DNA of 64,000 bases. Origin: Streptomyces sp. CB01635 (GTDB taxonomy: Bacteria; Actinomycetota; Actinomycetes; Streptomycetales; Streptomycetaceae). The stretch covers positions 29,006-93,005 of the forward strand of contig NZ_NNBL01000036.1 in NCBI RefSeq assembly GCF_002803065.1, written 5' to 3'. The notes under the pieces were generated by a model. The model did not search any database. It saw only the letters and a program-made list of their open reading frames with translations, and was not told the origin of the DNA. Shown here piece after piece: positions 32,809-41,451 of this stretch (the stretch's first letter is position 1; every line of letters begins with the position of its first letter). The translations under genes were made by a program, and so were the position numbers.

Positions 32809-33405
32809 TCATGCGAGAAGAGCGGCCTTGTCGATTTTCCATCCTCGCGTCTTGAGCATGTCCTGGAGGGGCTTGTTGTCATCCAGGCTGGCGACCATGT
32901 CCTTGATGTGCTGATCGTAGGTGCCGGGGAAGCGCCGCTTGATGTCGTCGATGTCCATGCGCATGGCGTCGGTGATCCGCCCCGAGTTGATCAGCTCGCG
33001 CTGGTACTGCTGCCATGCCTGCGACTGCAGTGAGTACCCGGTGCTGTACAGCTGCTCGTGGTGGTCGCGCTGCATGCGGATGGCCGGGCCGTTGTTGACC
33101 TTCTGCTTCTTGTGCGGCTTGTTCGCGATGTAGAAACCGGGCTCGATGACGTCCTTGTACGCCGACTTGGCCGGGATGTGGTTGACCTCCATCGGCTGCG
33201 GGTACTTCGACCCGTCTTTCTTCGTGTTGGCCGGCAGCAGGCCGCCGTACCAGCCGCTCTCCTGCGTGCAGCCCTTCGCGACCAGGCCCTCGGGGTCCAT
33301 GAACGTAAAGGGATTGACGACGTACGCGGCCGGGTTGGGCGCGGGCACCAGGCCGAGCGGGTCGGCCGACACGTAGCGGGCCGTCTCGGGGTCGTAGTGC
33401 CGGTT
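32809..33405 (-). pseudogene. RHS polymorphic toxin, 3' part (core end plus nuclease-like toxin)
   Basis: Begins in frame NRHYDPETARYVSADPLGL, the RHS-repeat core hallmark, then NPFTFMDPEGLV and a C-terminal toxin of about 150 residues with EVNHIPAKSAY, IRMQRDHHEQLYSTGYS and DAMRMDIDDIKRRFPGTYDQ. Conserved His residues (NHIP; DHHEQ) fit an HNH/EndoVII-like nuclease toxin; the exact class is uncertain. The 5' side is cut by the TnpB element at 33406-34904 and resumes at 34905. ATG 33372 could still express the toxin domain with a short leader. Confidence 0.75.
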
Positions 33406-33651
33406 CAGCGGATTCTTGCGAGGAACCCCGGGCGTTCACGCCCGGGAGGAATCGCCTCCACGGGATGCGACGCCGAGCGTCGCCGTGACGTGCCGCAGGC
33501 CATCACGGCCGCGGAACGGCCGGGAGGCGTTCCGGCAGAGCCGGGCTACAGCAGTGTGCGCGGGGTCAGGGCCGTGGCGGCTATCGCTCGTTCGGGTGGG
33601 GTGGGGCGAACGTGTGGTGGGTCTTCGTCTAGGTGTATAGGTTCGCTGATC

Positions 33652-34863
33652 GTGAAGCTGGTGGTGCGGGTGAAGCTGCTGCCGACGCCCGTACAGGCGG
33701 CGGCACTTGAGGCGACCCTGCATGCCTGTAACGAGGCCGCCACGTGGGCCGCGTCCGTTGCATTCGAGAAGGAGGCGCGACGTCCGCTGGAGTTGCGCAA
33801 GCACACCTATGCCGAGGTCCGGGTCAGGTGGGGGCTTGGTGCGCAGGCCGCCCAGCACGCGATCAAGAAGACGTGTGATGCCTACACCACCTTGAAGGTG
33901 AACCTGCGTAACGGCCGGTACGGGCGGCCCGGCACGAAGCGTCATGCCCGGGCCTCGGGCAAGCCGGTGGTCTTCCGGCCTCAGGCGGCGCAGCCGTACG
34001 ACGACCGGATGCTGTCCTGGCAGCACGAGCGGCAAACGGTGTCGATCTGGTCCACGGCCGGACGGTTGAAGGGCGTGGCGTTCACCGGGCAGGCCGAGCA
34101 GTTGGAGGTCCTGGCTGCGCACCGCAGGGGTGAGTCCGACCTGGTGTGTCGGGGCGGGAAGTGGTTCTTGATCGCGACCTGCGACATCGACGAAGCGACC
34201 GCGAGCACTCACCCGGTCGGGTTCCTCGGGGTGGACCTGGGGATCGTGAACGTCGCGGTCACCTCCGACGGCGAGCGCCACTGCGGGCGTCGGATCAACC
34301 GCATGCGGGAACAGGATCGCAACCTGCGGCGCAAGCTGCAGAAGAAGAACACCAAGTCCGCCAAGCGGCGGGCGAAGAAGTACGCGGGCAAGGAAGCCCG
34401 GCGCGCCAAGGACATCAACCACAAGATCAGCAAGCGGATCGTGGCGGAGGCTGAACGCACCGGTCGCGGGATCGCCCTGGAGACACTCACGGGCATCCGC
34501 GAGCGGGCACGGCTGAGAAAGCCCCAACGCGCCACGCTCCACTCCTGGCCCTTCGCCCAGCTCGGCTCGTTCATCGCCTACAAAGCGAAGCGGGCCGGGG
34601 TGCCGGTGGTGTACGTCGATCCGGCGTACACCAGCCAGGAATGCTCGAAGTGTCATCACACCGCACGCGGAAACCGGCCCTCCCAGGCCGTCTTCTCGTG
34701 CCGGGTCTGCGGCTTTGTTGAGCACGCAGACCACAACGCGTCCCACAACATCCGCCAACGCGGCTGGATGGCGTGGGTCTGCGGGGCCCAGTCAACGGCC
34801 CCCGAACTCACCCTCCTTGCGTGCGTGAGTCCTGGACGCAGCCGACCCCATCACCACCAGTGA
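33652..34863 (+). CDS. tnpB: TnpB RNA-guided nuclease, copy 2 (all motifs intact)
   Basis: A 403-residue TnpB. RuvC triad: Asp195 (GVDLGIVN), Glu277 (ALETL), Asp360 (ADHNASHNI). Complete zinc ribbon C331-x2-C334 and C350-x2-C353. It is nearly identical to copy 1 except the N-terminal 60 residues, the zinc ribbon and a longer C-terminus. GTG 33652 begins the conserved MKLVVRVKLLPT. In TnpB biology the nuclease recuts the empty donor site using a guide drawn from the right flank, favouring element retention. Here that flank is RHS sequence. Confidence 0.9.
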   Translation: MKLVVRVKLLPTPVQAAALEATLHACNEAATWAASVAFEKEARRPLELRKHTYAEVRVRWGLGAQAAQHAIKKTCDAYTTLKVNLRNGRYGRPGTKRHARASGKPVVFRPQAAQPYDDRMLSWQHERQTVSIWSTAGRLKGVAFTGQAEQLEVLAAHRRGESDLVCRGGKWFLIATCDIDEATASTHPVGFLGVDLGIVNVAVTSDGERHCGRRINRMREQDRNLRRKLQKKNTKSAKRRAKKYAGKEARRAKDINHKISKRIVAEAERTGRGIALETLTGIRERARLRKPQRATLHSWPFAQLGSFIAYKAKRAGVPVVYVDPAYTSQECSKCHHTARGNRPSQAVFSCRVCGFVEHADHNASHNIRQRGWMAWVCGAQSTAPELTLLACVSPGRSRPHHHQ

Positions 34864-34904
34864 TGACTCGAGCAGCAAGCCCGGTCGTTCACGACCGGGT
34901 AGTT
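34750..34904 (+). ncRNA. Putative omega RNA scaffold of copy 2
   Basis: Inferred from TnpB precedents: the scaffold spans the tnpB 3' end and right-end hairpin. The guide would begin GACGTTGTAGTGCAGGC, which is RHS coding sequence. The 5' limit is arbitrary. Confidence 0.4.
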
Positions 34905-35162
34905 GACGTTGTAGTGCAGGCCCGTCTCCGGGTCCGCGTACTGGCCGGGGAAGCGCAACGGTGTGTGTGCCTGGGCGTCGCGGTTGCGCGTGGTGATGCC
35001 CCAGACCGTGGACCGCTTGTACCAGGCGATGTCGCCCTGCTCGCCGACGAGTTCCGTCGGGGGTACCGATGACATCGGTGACGATGGCGAAGAACCGGCT
35101 GTCCACCTCGTGCTGTGCGGCGTCGGCGGGAATCCGCCGCTCCAGTTGGCACTTGAGCAATC
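34905..35162 (-). pseudogene. RHS core, 5' part (frameshifted, truncated)
   Basis: The minus strand reads DSRFFAIVTDVIGTP, then in another frame PTELVGEQGDIAWYKRSTVW, AHTPLRFPGQYADPETGLHY and NVN, which continues across the TnpB element into NRHYDPETARY at 33405. A frameshift lies near 35065. The upstream YD-repeat barrel is deleted at about 35165. The toxin gene therefore carries three lesions. Confidence 0.75.
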
Positions 35163-35300
35163 ACCTAGGCTCGGCCCGAAGTGCGGTGGCCGGTCGGCAC
35201 GGGTGTCCTCGAATTTACCGACCGGTGGACTGACCGCATTGCCCGCGAACTGCAGAGATGCTCGCGTAGGTGTCCGCGAGGTGCCCTTCGGTAGGTTCTC

Positions 35301-35841
35301 TTGGGTTCGTGGACGTGGGCGTCAGGCGCGGAAGGGGATGAACGTGGCAGTGGGCGGGTCGACTCGGAATGGGTGGACAGCTGGTGCAAGCAGGTTTCCG
35401 GAGCACTTGGGCCCCTGATGTCATCGTTCCTGGATACCCACGGATTCCCGCCTGGGGAGAACGCCGTCGCACTCGCGACGGACGAGAGCCACGAGGCGAC
35501 GGGCGCTCTCGTGGATCTGACGCCCATCCCTTCCGACCTGACCACCCTCTAATTGGGTGATCAGCGAGGTCTCCTTTCCGGACATCGAGAACGGATACTT
35601 CATCCACTCTCCCGCAACGGTCGCCGAGCACTTCCGTGCATACGGGCCCGTCCAGGTGGACGACGAGTCGCCCGGCATCGTGTTCGCCAGTGATGGTGGC
35701 GGCCATCTGTTCGCGGTGGCCACCAGCGGGCGAGTCTGGAGGTCGACGACCGCGTCCTGGTTCGACGACTTCGAGGCAGCTGCGGTGTCCATCCAAAAGT
35801 TCCTGGTACAGATCAGTCAACGGATGACCGATCAGAACTGA
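35301..35841 (+). pseudogene. SUKH/immunity-like gene broken by one frameshift
   Basis: The first frame ends with WCKQVSGALGPLMSSFLDTH, LVDLTPIPSDLTTL-stop (35552). The continuation lies in the next frame: VISEVSFPDIENGYFIHSPA, SPGIVFASDGGGHLFAVATS, DDFEAAAVSIQKFLVQIS. The second half resembles SMI1/KNR4-like proteins in style. A single extra A in CTCTAATTGG near 35550 would account for the break. It sits beside the RHS locus, suggesting an old immunity gene. Confidence 0.5.
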
Positions 35842-36100
35842 CTGATGGGGCTGCCCTTCAGAGGCGACCGGTTCCTGTGCACTCTCGACCAGTTCGCGGG
35901 AGGCGACCGGTGCTCCGCACGGCGGAGGCACGTCTATAGATAGCCCGCTTGAGCGTTTTCACTCGTCGCGCACCACGATCCAGGGCCGGTAGCCGGGCCG
36001 GTCGATGGCTGCCTGCCTGTGCGCAGTTGGACGACGAGTAGCCGCACCGTTCTGGTCTCGTCGACCATGGCACCCAGGGGGCGAGCAGAGCGGAGCAGCG

Positions 36101-36433
36101 ATGGACGTAACCGAGATGCTGCAGGTCCTCGGCCTAGACCCGGCCCAGCTCTCGCCCGCCCCGAGCTCGACAGCCAGGGCGGCGAACGGCTTCGCCCGCA
36201 TCGGCCGCACCCCGCAGCCCTGCGTCTCCTGCGGTCGGCCCGCGACCACAACGAGCGTCGCCGACATCCCTGGCTTCGGGCCACGCTGGATCGACAAGTG
36301 CACGCCCCACATGATCGCCGTCACCAAGAGGGGCAGCACTGCCGCGCCTGAGGTGGAGGCCATGGCCGCCCTGCGTGACGTGGTGCGCCAGGCCGGCGTC
36401 GACGCGGTGCTCCTCAGCGCCCCGCTCACGTAA
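36101..36433 (+). CDS. Small CxxC protein, unknown function
   Basis: A 110-residue protein with QPCVSCGRPATT (about 37-48), a Trp-Ile motif, CTPHMIAVTKR and a C-terminal helix (VEAMAALRDVVRQAGVDAVL). C-x2-C plus the later C and H could bind zinc. A truncated paralogue lies at 23609-23809 on the other strand. ATG 36101 follows GGAGCAGCG. It is followed after 5 nt by another small gene, suggesting an operon. Such proteins are frequent on Streptomyces integrative elements. Confidence 0.6.
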   Translation: MDVTEMLQVLGLDPAQLSPAPSSTARAANGFARIGRTPQPCVSCGRPATTTSVADIPGFGPRWIDKCTPHMIAVTKRGSTAAPEVEAMAALRDVVRQAGVDAVLLSAPLT

Positions 36434-36438
36434 GCGAA

Positions 36439-36654
36439 GTGCGCGTGGATGACCAGCGCTACCACCTCACCCTGACCACGCCCGCTAACGGCACGGTCAT
36501 GCGCGGCTGGTGGTCGTCCCGCGCGACAGCGGAGCGCAAGTTCACATCGTTGATCGGCAGCTACGGCAGCATGCCCGGGGCCCGCATCACGCTTGCCGAA
36601 GGGCTCGACGACGACACCGAGCAGGTAGTGAAGAGCTGGCCGGACGAGGCGTAG
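36439..36654 (+). CDS. Small hypothetical protein
   Basis: A 71-residue protein from GTG 36439: RYHLTLTTPANGTVMRGWWS, ATAERKFTSLIGSYGSMPGA, a short beta-helix-beta protein. It lies 5 nt downstream of the CxxC gene and is probably co-transcribed. No family recognised. Confidence 0.5.
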   Translation: MRVDDQRYHLTLTTPANGTVMRGWWSSRATAERKFTSLIGSYGSMPGARITLAEGLDDDTEQVVKSWPDEA

Positions 36655-36721
36655 CCCCCGGCGTTGTCAGCGCCCGGCCATTAACTGTTCCACGACCCAG
36701 CGGTGCCGTCCGGGGCGTTGA

Positions 36722-37399
36722 TTATCTAGGAATTGAACTGTTGGCCTCTGAAGTCCTGTAGCAACCGATTTCATCACGGGGCGCTCCCGGTGACGCCGGT
36801 CGGTCGTTTCGGAACAAATAACTCGCGAACTGCCCGAACTTCCTGAAGCGAGCCTCATTGCCTGGAGTAATGATCAGACAAAACTTCTTCACGATGGGCT
36901 TGCGGCCTTCGGAGCGATGGATCGCGAGCGTCCCCTCATATCTGGCCTTGTAAAAATTCCAGCCCTCTGCATTGAACCGCATAGTCGGTTGCTGAGGTTT
37001 CTCATGAGCCACCAGGATGGGAGCGGGGTCCGCAGTCTGGCGATAGCTGAGTTTTCCCTTTGTATCGACAGTCCACGCCCCGGTTTCATCCCAATAGAAG
37101 CTTGGCCTGTTCTTGGCGTTCTCCGAGGTCTTTAGTCTGAGAACAGCGTCAGTGATCACCTCGACATCCTCAGTTGGCTCCATTGCCGTCATTGTGGGTT
37201 GCAGGTAGAGCCATGCGTTTTTACCTTGGGCGATGCGCACGACGTGGGGGAGCGCCACATCGATCTCCGGGCTCGCCTGGAGTGCGACAAGGCTATAGAT
37301 GCCGATACCCAGGGCAGCCAGTCCGGTCGCTGTGGTCGCCCACAAGTGGAAGACGTCGAATCGGCGACCGCGGCCTCGGTCTTCTCTCCGGTTAGACAT
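36722..37399 (-). CDS. Membrane-anchored hypothetical protein
   Basis: A 225-residue protein: basic N-terminus (SNRREDRGRGRR), one transmembrane segment (TTATGLAALGIGIYSLVALQ, about 22-41), then a soluble domain with EIDVALPHVVRIAQGKNAWL and KPIVKKFCLIITPGNEARFR. It resembles the 29438 protein only in layout. Downstream (36661-36720) a minus frame RHRWVVEQLMAGR-stop looks like transposase debris. Confidence 0.6.
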   Translation of the reverse strand: MSNRREDRGRGRRFDVFHLWATTATGLAALGIGIYSLVALQASPEIDVALPHVVRIAQGKNAWLYLQPTMTAMEPTEDVEVITDAVLRLKTSENAKNRPSFYWDETGAWTVDTKGKLSYRQTADPAPILVAHEKPQQPTMRFNAEGWNFYKARYEGTLAIHRSEGRKPIVKKFCLIITPGNEARFRKFGQFASYLFRNDRPASPGAPRDEIGCYRTSEANSSIPR

Positions 37400-37655
37400 A
37401 GCGGCATTATTCCGCCCTTTTTCGCATGGATACTCACCGGCGCGTCCACGAGGGCTCGCGAAGCCCTGGTTGCGGCCAAACGGGCCCCCACGGTCGGACG
37501 GGCCTTGAAATTTCCGTCCGGGCCTCTACGTCAGGTATACCGAGCGCGTCGCTGCCCGCCACGAAGTGGTCGCATTCGGAGTTTTTGACGCCCAGGCCCG
37601 CCGGGAAGGGTTGGGGGGCAACAGTCGGAGCCCGATCGCCGCGATCATCACCTTC

Positions 37656-37787
37656 ATGGAAGCGCGGCGGCAGCGCGCATACGTCGACCTGATCAATCAC
37701 ACAGCGGACTGCCCAGCCTGCAACGCGAGCCCGCTGTGCGACGTAGGCCGCGCCATCTGGAATACGTGGGAGGGGCACGACAAGTGA
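37656..37787 (+). CDS. Small Cys-rich protein
   Basis: A 43-residue product with DLINHTADCPACNASPLCDV-GRAIWNTWEGHDK. The H-x4-C-x2-C-x5-C pattern suggests a small zinc protein as found on actinobacterial plasmids and prophages. The frame is open further upstream. The stop overlaps the next GTG (GTGA). Confidence 0.45.
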   Translation: MEARRQRAYVDLINHTADCPACNASPLCDVGRAIWNTWEGHDK

Positions 37788-37933
37788 TTTGCGCCAAGTG
37801 CCAGCGCGCCATCAGGTCCGACGAGTAGTTCGAAACCGTCGCAGTGCATTCCCCGTCGGCCGCTGGCTCGACCATGCACCTGCACAAGGTCTGCCCGCCC
37901 AAGCTGCCCTGCCCTCCCACGCGGCGGCCGTGA
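37784..37933 (+). pseudogene. Small zinc-finger gene with in-frame TAG
   Basis: GTG 37784 gives VICAKCQRAIRSDE then TAG at 37826-37828. Reading past it gives FETVAVHSPSAAGSTMHLHK-VCPPKLPCPP, which completes a C-x2-C...H-x-H-x2-C pattern. Overlap with the previous gene suggests a former operon. Confidence 0.4.
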
Positions 37934-37975
37934 CCTCCCGCCTGTCGCGCGGGGAGGGCGGCGGCGGGCGGGCCT

Positions 37976-38364
37976 TCACTTCACACCGGGCGCGATCGGA
38001 GTGCAGGCATCGATGCAGCCTGCACCGTTACTGCTGGTGCCTAGGTCCACGTGGTGCGCGCTGCGCTGCGCCCAGGGGCTGGTGCACTTCTCGGGCCCCT
38101 GCGCGGGGTGGCAGTCGGAGAGGCGGGCGACGCCGATGACTGCGCCCAGGTGCAGTTCGAGGCTGCGGATCGCGGTGGCGACTAGCGGGTTACGCAGGGC
38201 AGGCGCTCCAGCTTCTGCCCGGCGTGGATCAGGACCGAGCCCCGCCACGGCCAGGGCCGGGGCCTGTTCTTTCCGGGTTCTTCCCGGCGAGGATGCAGGT
38301 GGAAGGGCTGGCGAATCGTGACGCCGCGGATCCAGCCGTCCCCGGGCAGGGTGGCGATGCTCAT
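37976..38364 (-). pseudogene. ASCH-domain gene broken by a frameshift
   Basis: ATG 38364 starts MSIATLPGDGWIRGVTIRQPF, WPWRGSVLIHAGQKLERL in one frame. The domain continues in the next frame as LVATAIRSLELHLGAVIGVA-RLSDCH...CTSPWAQ. This matches ASCH-domain RNA-binding-like proteins of Streptomyces elements. The shift lies near 38190. It abuts the GGDEF relic on the same strand. Confidence 0.6.
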
Positions 38365-38369
38365 GCGGC

Positions 38370-38807
38370 TCGCCCCTGATTCCGGTTCCGTGGCGGCCGG
38401 CGTGGCGCCCGTTGATGGACGTGTGCGTTGCGTGCCGGGCGTCGGCGAGGACTGCGTGGCCGGAGTGCTTGCCGTCGTACAGGGCAGCGTCGGCGGCCTG
38501 CTGGAGCACGGACAGGTCGCGGGTGTTGAGGATGGCGGGCGTCGCTGCGCCGACGGAGGCGGCGACGTCGACGGTCTCCCGCCGTCCAGGTGCACCGGCG
38601 TGTGCAGCATCCTCATGAGCCCTGCGAGGCGGTCCTCGCGGCGGCCGCGGGGCGCCTCCAGGACGATCGCGAACTCATCGCCCCGAGGCGGCCGATGGCG
38701 GCGTGCGGGCCCGCCCAAGTGGTGAGCCGGGCTGCGGTCGCCGCGAGGACGGTGTCACCGGCCGCGTGGCCGAAGGTGTCGTTGATGGCCTTGAAGTGGT
38801 CCTGGTC
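38370..38807 (-). pseudogene. GGDEF gene, 3' half, with two frameshifts
   Basis: Starts exactly at the inserted element with DQDHFKAINDTFGHAAGDTV-LAATAARL, then in the next frame GDEFAIVLEAPRGRREDRLA (GGDEF signature, written RGDEF), then in the third frame LQQAADAALYDGKHSGHAVL. The 5' half is at 41524-41685, beyond a 2.7 kb insertion. Diguanylate cyclase-like ancestry is clear; the product is dead. Confidence 0.75.
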
Positions 38808-38950
38808 TGAAACGCGCAGGTTCGCGGATTGCTGGACTGGTGTGACGACGTCCCCGAGCCGCCTGCCCATCGTTGGAGGAGGCTCGGGGAGCGGGTTCCA
38901 CTGGCCATTAAGCACTGGGCCGGCCAGATGAAGATCCGTATCTTGGCCAC

Positions 38951-39760
38951 ATGGTGGATGAGGGAGAGCCGAGACTCTTTGTGAACCGGTGGGGCGACAC
39001 ATCGGACCCGGCATCTGTAGGACGCGCGTCCTACCGGGATGAGTGCGTGTGCTTCGACCAGGCCAAGCCGCATCCGCGAGCCCGTGTCGGTTTCCACGCC
39101 GAACGCCAGGACACCTCGACCGCTGGGTGGCGACATCTGCTGGAGTTGATCGACGAGGCGGCGGAAGATGGGCGGGAGGAGTTCCGACCTCTGGTCGAGC
39201 TCAGTGCTGAGGAGCGTCGTCAGGTCGTCACTCTGCCGACGAGCATCGCCAAACTGACGGCGGTCAAGCACTTCGTGCTCTACGGCAGCAACCTGGTCCG
39301 AATACCGCCCGAGATCGGTGCAATGACCAGCCTGGAGGAGTTCACCCCCTACACCTCGTATCGGCTGCACTGGTTCCCCTACGAGATCACCAGATGCTCA
39401 AAGCTGGTCAGGAGCACGGTGAGCACCCGCGCACTGTTCGGGAACTACAAGCTCCGTCCTCCTTTCCCCCGACTACAGCCGCCGCAATTCTCCGCTGCTG
39501 ATCTCGACCTGTCAGCGCTTGATGCCCGGCGCTGGGGTACCACGGCCATCCGTGGATGCAGTGTCTGCGATCGGCCGATCGGGCAGGGTGGGCTCCACCA
39601 AGTGTGGATCTCCCTGCGGGTGGCCACCGATGTCCTGCCTCTCCTGGTCAACGCCTGCTCAGCAGCTTGCGTTTCCGCCCTGCCCTCCGGCGCCGAGGAC
39701 TACGTGCAGCTGCCGCATACAGGTGGCAGGGTCAAGCAGCCGCCGTCCGACTGGGATTGA
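38951..39760 (+). CDS. Leucine-rich-repeat-like cargo protein
   Basis: A 269-residue protein. Residues about 95-140 form two to three LRR-like units (VTLPTSIAKLTAVKHFVLYG; NLVRIPPEIGAMTSLEEF), preceded by a Glu/Arg-rich helix. The C-terminal part has GCSVCDRPIGQGG and later Cys residues (NACSAAC), possibly a zinc module. There is no signal or membrane segment, so it is cytosolic. It is the only cargo of the recombinase element and converges on the recombinase gene with 8 bp between stops. Role unknown; binding of a protein or nucleic-acid partner is a guess from the LRR. Confidence 0.7.
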   Translation: MVDEGEPRLFVNRWGDTSDPASVGRASYRDECVCFDQAKPHPRARVGFHAERQDTSTAGWRHLLELIDEAAEDGREEFRPLVELSAEERRQVVTLPTSIAKLTAVKHFVLYGSNLVRIPPEIGAMTSLEEFTPYTSYRLHWFPYEITRCSKLVRSTVSTRALFGNYKLRPPFPRLQPPQFSAADLDLSALDARRWGTTAIRGCSVCDRPIGQGGLHQVWISLRVATDVLPLLVNACSAACVSALPSGAEDYVQLPHTGGRVKQPPSDWD

Positions 39761-39768
39761 TCGGACGG

Positions 39769-41451
39769 TCAGCGGGGCAGCCGGGCTGTCCGCTCTGGAT
39801 ACGCTGCAGCGACGTAGCGCATGGCGGTCTGCGCGGTGATCCCGAAGAGCCGCATCAGCTTGAGGGGATCACCGGTGGCAAACGCCTCGTTGAGCATGCG
39901 GTCCTGCCGCAGGCCGACGAGCGTGACGTTCTTGGGGAGGGTCCTGCGAAGCAATGTTCTGCTGACCACCGGATGATCTGGGTCGAGGGCCGTCTTCTGG
40001 CTGACGAGAAGACAGGGGTTCGTCGATGCCGGCCAGCGGTGGTGGCGATAGGCGAGCCACTCGCTGGCGAGTCGGTGGGTGAATTCCTCCAGGTAGAGGG
40101 TGTGCCGCAGCAAGCCGCGACGGACTTCGAGAGTGCCGCGGGCAAGGTTGAGATCGGTGGTCAGAATCGTGCGAAGCTCTTCACCAGGCAGCGCGTGAAT
40201 GGCCACCAGTCGTTGCGCCGCCTGCGAGCTCGCGGCCAAGTTCGCCACCTCCGGATCGGCGTGCGCGGTCGCCATATACCGAAGTGTCGTGGTGGCCCAG
40301 TCGTGCCCGAGGACCTTCTGCACCTCCCACAACGTCATCCCGCGCTCGTAGTTATGGGTCGCGCAGGCGTGCCGCAGCAGGTGCGGGAACAGGTCGGCGA
40401 CCGGGCCAGTGAGGTAGTTCGTAGCCGCGGCATGCAGCGACCGCCGGAAGGTAGAAGGGACGATCGCCGGGGCGATCGGCAGGTTCAGAGCGGCTACCGC
40501 AGTCGGCTTGCGTTCCGACGGCCACAGAGGCGCCCGTGGGTGTTCGGCGTCGTCCCCGAACTCGCCCCGGATCTCTTCGATGTACCACCACAACAGGGCA
40601 CGCCCCTCCTGGAACATGTACGCCTCGCGAGGCCGGGGCCCGGAAGCGCGGGCACCCTTACCTTGGACAACGAAGCGACCCCACTGGCCGTGCTCCCAGT
40701 GAATGTCACCCATGCACACCCCGCACAACTCCGCGGCACGGACACCGGACAGGTACGCGACCTTGGTCATCACGTAGTTGCGGCAGGCGACGAAGTACTT
40801 CCGTGCGTTCGGCAGGTCCTCGCGCCAGCGCGAGAAGAAGTCGCACATCGCCGTCTGTGATGGCGGGATCCGAAGCCCGAAGTCCCCACGGTGCCGGGGC
40901 CGGTTGAACAGGTCGATCGGTGACTCAACGGCAGCACCAAAGCGCCGCATGATCTCGCCGGCATACCGCTGTTCAAGGAAGGCAAAGTACGCGTCGATCT
41001 TGTTGATCTTCGCGCGCAGAGTCGAAGACGCTCGTTTCCCAGGTCGCGCGAAGTACCGGTCGACCTCCCTCGGCGACAGCTGCCAGGGAACCGTGCCGTA
41101 GTAGTTGCATACTTCGATGACTGGCTTGACCAGACCATCAAGGGTGGCCGGCGCCAGCCCTGCCGCGTCCCGGGCCCACTGGTACTCCGAGAGCGTGTCG
41201 AGGAAGAAACTCTCCTCATCATGCGCGGAAACCCGGGCCTGCCGACGGCGCTGTAGCGTCACGACGTCCGCCAGCCCGGACTCCACCGCCACGGCTGCCG
41301 GGTCCACCGGAGCGGCGGAATCCCCCGCAGGGCTGAGGAGCCTCAGCAGACGACTTTCGGAATCTGACACGATCCCGGAAATTACAGGCACCATTCGTGG
41401 AATCTGCGAGTTACTGCGGAGATCCCACACCTTCGAGTGAAGGCCCGCCAC
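39769..41451 (-). CDS. Chimeric tyrosine site-specific recombinase
   Basis: A 560-residue integrase. Residues about 85-200 form a SAM-like core-binding domain. Catalytic motifs follow: Arg in LSGVRAAELCG, His-x2-Arg region in LFPHLLRHACATHNYERG, then VLGHDWATTTLRYM with the nucleophile Tyr. After ATAHADPEVANLAASSQAAQ the protein continues for about 160 residues (TLYLEEFTHRLASEWLAYRH; HHRWPASTNPCLLVSQ; RLFGITAQTAMRYVAA) that look like the middle and end of a different recombinase. This suggests fusion of two neighbouring recombinase genes. ATG 41451 or ATG 41394 could start it. It presumably mobilises the 38808-41523 element. Confidence 0.85.
   Translation of the reverse strand: MAGLHSKVWDLRSNSQIPRMVPVISGIVSDSESRLLRLLSPAGDSAAPVDPAAVAVESGLADVVTLQRRRQARVSAHDEESFFLDTLSEYQWARDAAGLAPATLDGLVKPVIEVCNYYGTVPWQLSPREVDRYFARPGKRASSTLRAKINKIDAYFAFLEQRYAGEIMRRFGAAVESPIDLFNRPRHRGDFGLRIPPSQTAMCDFFSRWREDLPNARKYFVACRNYVMTKVAYLSGVRAAELCGVCMGDIHWEHGQWGRFVVQGKGARASGPRPREAYMFQEGRALLWWYIEEIRGEFGDDAEHPRAPLWPSERKPTAVAALNLPIAPAIVPSTFRRSLHAAATNYLTGPVADLFPHLLRHACATHNYERGMTLWEVQKVLGHDWATTTLRYMATAHADPEVANLAASSQAAQRLVAIHALPGEELRTILTTDLNLARGTLEVRRGLLRHTLYLEEFTHRLASEWLAYRHHRWPASTNPCLLVSQKTALDPDHPVVSRTLLRRTLPKNVTLVGLRQDRMLNEAFATGDPLKLMRLFGITAQTAMRYVAAAYPERTARLPR

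Larger units (their letters stand above)
33406..34904 (+). mobile_element. TnpB-only IS200/IS605-type element, copy 2, inside an RHS gene
   Basis: Same ends as copy 1: CAGCGGATTCTTG, left hairpin 33427-33446, right hairpin CCCGGTCGT-TC-ACGACCGGG (34880-34899), then TAGTT. Removing it restores the RHS reading LHYNVN-RHYDPETARY with TTGAC across the joint. No target duplication beyond the ambiguous GTT. No tnpA. Confidence 0.85.
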
